Below the pieces are notes generated by a model that was given only the letters and a program-made list of their open reading frames with translations, did no database searches and was not told the origin of the DNA. Below are positions 57,607 through 64,000 of a stretch of 64,000 nt of DNA, piece by piece. The translations under genes and the position numbers were made by a program. Source of the stretch: Dermacentor variabilis (lineage: Eukaryota; Arthropoda; Arachnida; Ixodida; Ixodidae); NCBI RefSeq assembly GCF_050947875.1, contig NW_027460346.1, forward strand, positions 434,001-498,000. The letters run 5' to 3'. How positions within the stretch are numbered: the first letter of the stretch is position 1; the number at the start of each line of letters is the position of its first letter.

Positions 57607-57772
57607 TCTACTCGCGTCCTTGGAGCGGCCGAAAACATCGCTGCCCCTAAACGGTCACGTTACCCGCGCGACTCTCGTGGTGTACGAGAACTTACGAATA
57701 GCTAGCGGGTAGATAATCTTGTAAATCTTTCACCAAGTGTCGACACGTCGTTTTTATATATATTCGAGAGGC

Positions 57773-58850
57773 ATAGCGTGTCCGGTATTCGGGTAAGCGC
57801 AGGCGGACGGGGTGTTGGGGCGTTGGGGCGGGGAAGTAAACGGGAGCGGCCTAGGGTGCCTCGATGTGCGCCCGTGGGTGCCCGAGAGCGGCTGCGCATC
57901 GAGGCACCCTAGAGCGTCCTCCATGGTGCATACACCTGGTGGCGCAAAACTCAAACGGACAAAAACAGCTAATAGAGAGTTTTAGAATTGGGGGCGCAAG
58001 GCACTGGGCCCCCAAGCCGCGTTGCGTCGGTTGCTCTTGGGTTTAGGTGAGCAGCAGAGTTTGAGGATTGGGTCGAATGCAGACAGCGTTGGGTTGAGCG
58101 CGCGGGACGCCGCAATGTGGAAAATAGAAAGGTGCTTGAAAGAAAAAAAAAGAAGGAACTTCTTTTCTTACAAGTGAAAACGAACAGAATACATTTTTGA
58201 GAAAAAAGAGCGAACAATGTAAGAAACGTAATCACTGTGTTAGTACCGGTTAGTATTACGAATTAAGTGTGCGATTCTAAGCCAAGCAAAGCCAATCGAA
58301 GCGAAGTGCTCTTAGTTGGTGTTTTCTTGTGTCGCGCTGCGAAAAAACTGTGAGTTCACCCGCGTGAAATGGCGAAAATCAGTTGAAGTAAATAAAGTTT
58401 GCTCTGCGACCATCTGCTGTACGTTATCACTGTCACCCACGAGGGCGGCCCAAGACGGCTTGGGGGCCCACGCTAGTTTTCGATTTTTTGGATCTTGGGT
58501 TAACGCGAACGCAAGAAACCAAGACTGGCTCGGGTTCTGCGCATGCGCACTTGTGGCGCGCAATTTTCTTGGGTCCCTAAGCCGCTTGGGCCCCCAATTC
58601 TAAAACTCTTTAATATTGCTGTAACCAAGTCTATTCTACTTCGCTGCTGGTGTAAATTTTCGGCACTGGAGTAATCGTGTTGTTGCCAAATATTTGCACC
58701 CGCAGCATAGTAGAATAGACTTGGTTACAGCAATATTAGCTGTTTTTGTCTGTTTGAGCTCTGCGCCACCAGGTGGCTGCACCATGCAGGATGCTCCAGT
58801 TTACGGCTCCGCCCTAACCGCCTGCGTTTACCCGAATACCCGACACGCTA
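57773..58850. mobile_element. Fold-back palindrome element, split by a MITE
   Basis: After removing 57975-58610, the sequence 57773-57974 plus 58611-58850 is one long imperfect palindrome. Outer arms share TAGCGTGTC, GGTATTCGGGTAA, CGCAGGCGG, CCACCTGGTGGCGC and ACAAAAACAGCTAA. The centre (58611-58738) is a hairpin with a 30-bp perfect stem (TAATATTGCTGTAACCAAGT start). The left arm has an extra 64-bp local hairpin at 57850-57913 (CTAGGGTGCCTCGATG and complement). Confidence 0.75.
57975..58610. mobile_element. MITE related to copy A/B termini (636 bp)
   Basis: Terminal inverted repeat AGAGTTTTAGAATTGGGGGC (20 bp, perfect). The first 11 bases equal the copy-A terminus, so it is in the same superfamily. 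TAATA lies on both sides; the other palindrome arm reads CAGCTAATATTGCTG without the insertion, giving the empty site. Non-coding. Confidence 0.8.
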
Positions 58851-59016
58851 AACCGCTCTATTGACTGCTTTTAATAAGAGTAGTTTTATGTGCTTTACTT
58901 CATATGCATGATTTCATATTTTTTAAAAATGATAACGCAGCAAAGGTCAGACGTTCATGGCGCTGCGAGCGCGTCCGACCTCACTGCGGCTTGCGTTTTG
59001 GGGCCGCTAACATATA

Positions 59017-60639
59017 GACCTCAGACTCTGCCCAGGCGGCGCTGCGGAAAAACCCGTCACCAGCGCCCCCATCGGAGCCTTGGCGCGAACTGAGTAGTGC
59101 AAGAAGAGCTGTCCGCAAGCGAAGGTGCATAGGCCACAATGGACCCTTCTCTTTCGTTTGTGCTGAGGCACGGTTTCCTAAAAATCAAGGACCTGGAAAG
59201 CTTCTTCCGCCCACCTACGCTTCGGAAAGGAAGCTTAGCAGGGCGAACTACGTGTACAATATAAATAAAGTCTCAAGTGTTATTTCGGCGTGCTGCAACT
59301 CGCAAGTACAGAGAGCATCAGGTTTGTCTATAGGCATATCAGCATAAAAATCTAAGCATTTCAAATTGTTTCATATTGAATATGTCCTGAACACAAGACT
59401 TATTAAGTATCTCCTATATTTTTATGTATTTTATCGTAATGTTTTGTCTCGCAATTATTTACAGAGAGTAAATCCTTTCATAGCCTTTTCCAGAACAGCA
59501 AACAGAAAACGTTTTCCAAGGCAACAAATAGCGTGCGATCATAACGAAAGTAAGCTTCCTACAGTGCCTACGCGCTGCATCTTTCTTTCCCGCAGGAGCT
59601 ATAGCATCGCACAGTACCTTCATTTGAACTTTTTGCAGACGCTTCGAGCAACAAGCACGCACAAAAAAATGTAAATAAATGCGACATTTTTTTCTTTACA
59701 CATGTGCGTTATTTCGCAATTACTCATCCAGTGCTCCTACAGCAACCTTATTGCTCACATTTAAAAAACGCAGTCGAGCAGGCTCAGCACATTGCGAAGC
59801 GTGCTTGTATCGGCGCAGGACATACAAAATAGTGAAAGTAGAAATGAGCTCGCGATGCAACGATGCTCTAGAACAGGATTTTGAATTCATAAACGAACCA
59901 AAATGTTTGGTTAAGCTCACCTGCCGAATCTCTCCGTTCCACTTGTTGAGTCAAGCGGAGACGCACGTCTGTTAAAAGGCTGAGATATCGATGGCACATA
60001 AGCAAGATGGTTCGCAACGTTGTTTTTTCTGTTACCAACGAAGTGGCGGCTGCAGATTCTTGAGTTTTCGCTTAGTTACCACGGTCCTCCGTCAGGGCTA
60101 TGCAACACAATTACAGAAGAACAAAATTGCCGCACTTTCTCATGCGACCCGCTGTGTTGTGGGGAATGCAAGTAATCCGATTACCCAGCAGGTTGAACGG
60201 CCCGTATCCAGCGCTCTCACCTTTCCCCTTCATACGATCGCGATGGAAATCAGTAAAACTGAACGTTGTTATTCCGTCCTTCACGTTCATGGCAATCTAC
60301 AACACAACAGTAGCGTCGATTGCGGCGTTTCTTTGTAGCGCGCGGAGCTATCGCGGTTGCCGTCGTTTCCGCCATCAGTCTGACGAATGAACCAGCAAGC
60401 GCTTTATAGCAGTTCGGAGGCGCGTCCGACTAGCGTAGAAATTCATAGCTCTCTGTCTAGGTGTTAAATGCGCAAAACGCTCGCCATATGGACTAAAATC
60501 TAGTTAAAATCGTTTTTTCGCAGTCGCTAGCTGCATAGGCAACTTAGCAAGGGAGTCGGGCTTCGCACTACTCAATTACTGCCTCTTCGCACCGGCAGGT
60601 GGCGCTACGCGTCTTGCAAAACTCCGGAGTCTGACGTCC
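59017..60639. mobile_element. 1.62 kb TIR element nested in copy B
   Basis: Ends GACCTCAGACTC and (complement) GACGTCAGACTC, with a further paired block ending TGAGTAGTGC about 80 bp inside each end. The empty site in copy A is CGTTATATATTAGCGGC at 1085-1101. Target duplication about 3 bp (ATA). Frames inside (59366-59975, 60100-60390) match nothing recognised. The superfamily is not determined. Confidence 0.75.
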
Positions 60640-60784
60640 ATAACGTGTTTCTGCTTGCATATGCAAACGCAAACGCACCCAAGCGCTAGGGGCCCCAACG
60701 CCTTGCGTCACCTTAACTAAAGCTCTATACACGAGAAAACCATGGCCATGCGGCGCTACTGCGCCTCCTTACAGCGCCCCCAAT

Positions 60785-61120
60785 GTGGTAACGTCAAGGA
60801 GCGCGGTCGCGCCGTGGCGCAGTCTCCGTTTTGTTTACATTGTTTCGACCGCGTTTTCTTCGCTGCTCGTGCTCCCGGCGCTCCGTTTTCGACGGCGGCA
60901 GATAGCCTGCTTGCGCAACAGCGATGCAAAGATTGCAGTGCTGTTTCAGGAAGGCTGCCGACGCCTACAGTTTTTTTTTTTTCATGGCAACCTCACGAAA
61001 GGGGAGCGTCTGCTTCCGCACGTGTACGGCGTTGAACAAATCCTGGACGGTGATGTGACAGTGAAAGCCAAGTGCGTGTCACAGGTGTCCGACAAGATCG
61101 TATACGACGTCGAGTCAGAG
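60785..61120 (+). CDS. Exon-like ORF, unknown protein
   Basis: A frame reading AKIAVLFQEGCRRLQFFFF, HGNLTKGERLLPHVYGVEQI, LDGDVTVKAKCVSQVSDKIV then YDVESE up to GAG|GTACGC, a plausible donor at 61121. It is a protein-like, non-repetitive sequence. I suspect the segment before a SWIM-type zinc finger in tick proteins of unknown function, from memory of family layout only; the SWIM Cys/His part is not seen here. The N-terminal 50 residues are doubtful, and a T10-11 run sits inside. Confidence 0.35.
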
Positions 61121-61814
61121 GTACGCACCAAGTTCAGAAATTTAGTCACGTTTATTTCAATTACAACATAAGTCACTCTGGCAGCTGGAACTTCTGTTGT
61201 CATACTACTCGATGACTGTAGATCCATTGGGCTGCTTGTCGACGGTTTCGTTACTTCACAAAGGCATGTTCTGGAGTCTGTTTCACATGTGTCTTGCTAC
61301 TGCTCAAGAGCTGTGTCGCTGCAGTACGAAAGCACATGTCCCGGTGGTGCTGACTGCTGAGAAGACTCCTGTGATTGCCATTAGTCTGTTTGGCGCCGCT
61401 GCCTTCTGCATCGCATAGAAATGAGACAGTATATGTGCCTATTTGTTGTGGGAATTAAATTGCTCCCACTAATATGTTTGCAGAGGTAACGTTCCTTCAA
61501 TTGTGTGCGTATATTATTCTACAAGAGTGCTACCACTACAAGTTATGATACTTGCACACTTAAATACTTAGATACTTAGAAAGCATGGCCAAACAACAAA
61601 AATAACGCGCACGTCTCGAGCGGCTGCTTTCCGATCTGCCGCTTCCCGACGCACGCGACGACCGCGGCTTGCATTAAATACGGTCTGCTACCACACAAAA
61701 GTAGCCCACGGCCCCTTTCGTTACCTGCACAACTAGTAATTTAAGTTGCCGCGTTTGGAAAAGAGCAATAATCTCTTGAGCTCGTCCATGCCGATCGCGA
61801 GGGAAGCCACAGTG
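61121..61814. other. No gene recognised
   Basis: Downstream of the exon-like ORF; no convincing second exon. Confidence 0.35.
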
Positions 61815-62082
61815 CAATGAAATAAATTCGGGGGTTCTAGGTGCCAAAACCATGCCAATACCACGAAATCATTATGAGGCACGCTGTGATGGGGAGTCTC
61901 AGGAATAGTTTTAACCTCCGGGGTTCCTTAATGTGCACAATAATCAAAGCACAGGGTAGAAAAGGTGTTCTTGCATTTCGCCCCTATCGAAATGCGGCCG
62001 CCGTGGCCGGTAATCGAGCTCGCGTCGTCGAGCTTAGCGGCGCAACACGCATGCATTTACCGGTGACAAACGGCGGATGTCA
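61815..62082 (-). mobile_element. tRNA-headed SINE (GTACTTAGATTTAGGTG family)
   Basis: Minus strand: decayed head, CACGGCGGCCGCATTTCGAT region, AAGAACACCTTTTCTACCC changed body, and CACAGCGTGCCTCATAATGA toward the 3' end. Confidence 0.65.
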
Positions 62083-62204
62083 CCACAATTCAACTATGCG
62101 ACACGACTAAACAAACGGCCGTGCGCTAAAAACAGGCATATCACTATTCCGCTTTCATTGAGCGGCCTTGATATTCTACGCGAATGCGAAAGTACGAGAC
62201 TTAC

Positions 62205-62355
62205 TTGACTCGGCGCGCTGCAGTTATCCATGCTTATCGTCTGTCCTTCACGTACCACTTCCCCGGAAATCTGTAGAACTTCACTGCGGCGTACGACATT
62301 TCGTGTTTTCGACGCTGCTGTGACAATCAATAACACAGCAATATTGCGTGCCACC
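62205..62355 (-). pseudogene. THAP-domain first exon, disrupted
   Basis: Minus strand reads GGTQYCCVIDCHSSVENTKC, RTP, then after a one-base shift KFYRFPGKWYVKDRR, a stop, AWITAARRV and a donor (AA|GTAAGT at 62204). C-x3/4-C, the VKFYRFP block and W are signature features of THAP zinc fingers (C2CH DNA-binding domains of P-element-like transposases and host regulators). The final C-x2-H would be in the next exon. One frameshift and one stop indicate a pseudogene. Confidence 0.6.
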
Positions 62356-62379
62356 TATCCTGGCTGAAGGGCGAGGTCG

Positions 62380-63097
62380 CACTCGGCATCGCAAAAACCA
62401 CGCGCACGAGCGCTCTCGCCGTACAGAACACGGGCGCGCGCTAGCACAGCCACGACCTTCGAAACTTCCATCGGTCCGCTAGGGGAGCATTCGGCGCTGG
62501 TGACGCGCGGGCAAACTTTAGGTTGCCTCGTTTATTAGTGTCAACATGGTCAGGCTACGCGAAGCTGCGCTTGGTGGTTGTTGGTCACTACAGGTCACCT
62601 TGAGTTCTTTCTCGCCCTCTCCACTCTGGGACTACATTAAAGTGTATCCTATTGAAAACTTAAGCGCGCCTTCGTGATGTATTAGTAGTTGTGGTTCAAA
62701 AAGCTAGCACACGGGTCTACAAGTGCTAATTTATGATTCCGTTAACAATGGGCAAACAGAAAAGCAGCGGGTAAAAAGAAGAAAAGTATGCGGATCCCAC
62801 GCATTCGGGGAAACGATCTAAGGGAACCTTTTTGTGCTGTTTACTTTGAATGACGACAACTAACGGTGATGTTGACGACGGATGTTCAATTTCTTCAACG
62901 TTTAGTCCTACACAAGAGGGTTGAGTTGATGTTGAACGTTACCCTGCGTGCACCACTGCCGTTTGTCAGTGTAGTACACAAAACACACAGCGAGGCGTGT
63001 TTGCTTGAAGCGTTGTTGGGCGCCATACTTCCCAACCTCCGAGTGGGACGGCATATTCGTTGCCTCACACGGCACATCGCACCATGGCAGAAGTATT
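62380..63097. other. No gene recognised
   Basis: Short frames; no domain. Confidence 0.35.
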
Positions 63098-63330
63098 AAA
63101 TTTTAATTGAATTATACGGGACTTTACGCGCCAAAACCGCAATCGGATTATGAGGCACGCCGTAGTGGTGGACTCCCTATTAATTTTGACACCGTGGTGT
63201 CCTTCAACGTGTCAATAAATTTAAGGGCACGAGCGTTTTTAACTTCGCCCCCATCGAGATGACGCTGCCGTGGTAAGGTCCAAACCCGCTACCTCAATGC
63301 CATAACCGCAAAGCTACAGCGGGGGGCACA
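63098..63330 (-). mobile_element. tRNA-headed SINE (GTACTTAGATTTAGGTG family)
   Basis: Minus strand: CCGCTGTAGCTTTGCGGTTA A-box half, body related to other copies, CTACGGCGTGCCTCATAATC, ending CGTAAAGTCCCGTATAATTC. Confidence 0.75.
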
Positions 63331-63844
63331 GAAGTATTGATTTGGCGTGCAACCACTTCCGTCGTGTTGCCTAGACCCTACGGTGTGGTTTAATGCGGTT
63401 CTGCTTCTGCACGCCCTGCGTAAGTTGTTCGCTTGACTAATTTGCATAGTGTTCATTTTTCACACATAGTAGAAACGTACCGTACTTCGAACTTAAATTC
63501 ATCCCGTTCGCCCGCAACCGCTGTTGTGTCTATATTGGTAGGGTTTACTTGCCTTGTTACGTCACGTTTTTTCTATTCCATAACCCCTCCCCCCGCCCGC
63601 CTTCGTATGCGGACCGCGAATGAAAAGTTCCAAGGCTGTTACTCGTTTCGCAACTGCCTCGGTTCTACCAATTCTCCGCCTCCTCTCCCCCTTCTCTATA
63701 TCTAGCTTTCCTCTGGACTTGCACGTTAGTAGAAAGGTAAGCATTGCAGTTTCCGCAATGCTTTTACGGAGGATCACGGATAATTACAACTATCAAGAGG
63801 CTAATGTGGCTACGCCCAGGGAGCTCCCTGGGCGTATCCACACA

Positions 63845-64000
63845 ACTTTGAAAACCTTACATACAAGGAAACTATACAACAACCTATTTGGCATACAGTT
63901 TGAGTACGACGTTGCATGCGGCCTTCTGGTGAATCACGCCCGCTGGAAAAGCGCAGAGGCGGGGGACGAGATCTGCGGCGCTTTACCGAAATGCCGACCC
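63845..64000 (+). repeat. Dispersed repeat, copy 2, cut by window end
   Basis: Same as 42125-42290 in direct orientation. Confidence 0.75.

Larger units (their letters stand above)
57526..60726 (-). mobile_element. TIR DNA transposon, copy B, with nested elements
   Basis: Left end GAGTTTTAGTTTAGGGGACG, right end (complement) GAGCTTTAGTTAAGGTGACG. In reverse orientation it matches copy A at 1009-1240, 1325-1372 and 2905-3091. Inside are, in order on the plus strand, a fold-back (57773-58850) with a MITE (57975-58610), and a 1.62 kb TIR element (59017-60639). Removing these leaves a body of under 1 kb. TA flanks both sides. No transposase. Confidence 0.7.

Overview
The window looks like nuclear DNA of a hard (ixodid) tick. 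The evidence is several copies of a SINE whose head folds like a serine tRNA (as known for the tick SINE Ruka), further tRNA-headed SINEs, RTE-, I- and Tx1-like LINEs, Ty3/gypsy remnants, long microsatellites and a spliced animal-type gene. No bacterial-style operons are present. Species assignment is inference; no rRNA or intact tRNA gene was seen.

Host coding signal is sparse. The one convincing gene is the 5' end of a hemicentin-like gene on the minus strand: exon 1 at 21333-21660 (signal peptide, VWA start with DVSGS) and exon 2 at 18637-18866 (GGGDCPEM, FTDARAKDY). They join in phase across a 2.47 kb intron, and exon 2 ends at an apparent GC donor. Later exons were not found, so the repeat-rich DNA at 1-18.6 kb may be intron. 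Weaker candidates are a broken THAP-domain first exon (62205-62355, minus), an exon-like frame at 60785-61120 (plus), a possible HTH exon near 30.6 kb (minus) and a GC-rich island at 30.75-31.22 kb.

Layout: 0-15 kb holds Tx1-like LINE pieces, a tandem Ruka array split by a 2.1 kb TIR transposon (copy A, 1009-3091), a LINE ORF1 fragment, a minus-strand Ty3/gypsy element with only gag (6308-10104) lying next to a Tx1 reverse transcriptase, minisatellites, and another LINE 3' end. 15-25 kb holds SINEs, small TIR elements and the hemicentin exons. 25.1-28.0 kb is an almost whole RTE LINE (minus). 33.5-39.2 kb is an almost whole I-like LINE (minus), followed by a truncated gypsy protease/RT (39.56-41.6 kb). 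42-57 kb is mostly dispersed repeats, with a 5'-truncated RTE flanked by a perfect 12-bp target duplication and a palindromic TTAA-site MITE. 57.5-60.7 kb is a second copy of the 2.1 kb TIR element in the opposite orientation (copy B) carrying at least three nested insertions. The end holds SINEs and a repeat also seen at 42.1 kb.

The most notable structure is the pair copy A / copy B. Because each carries different later insertions, one copy supplies the empty site for the other, so the order of insertion can be read from this window alone. In copy B a long fold-back palindrome is interrupted in one arm by a 636-bp MITE, with the intact other arm giving the pre-insertion sequence. The TIR elements carry perfect or near-perfect NRF-1-type palindromes.
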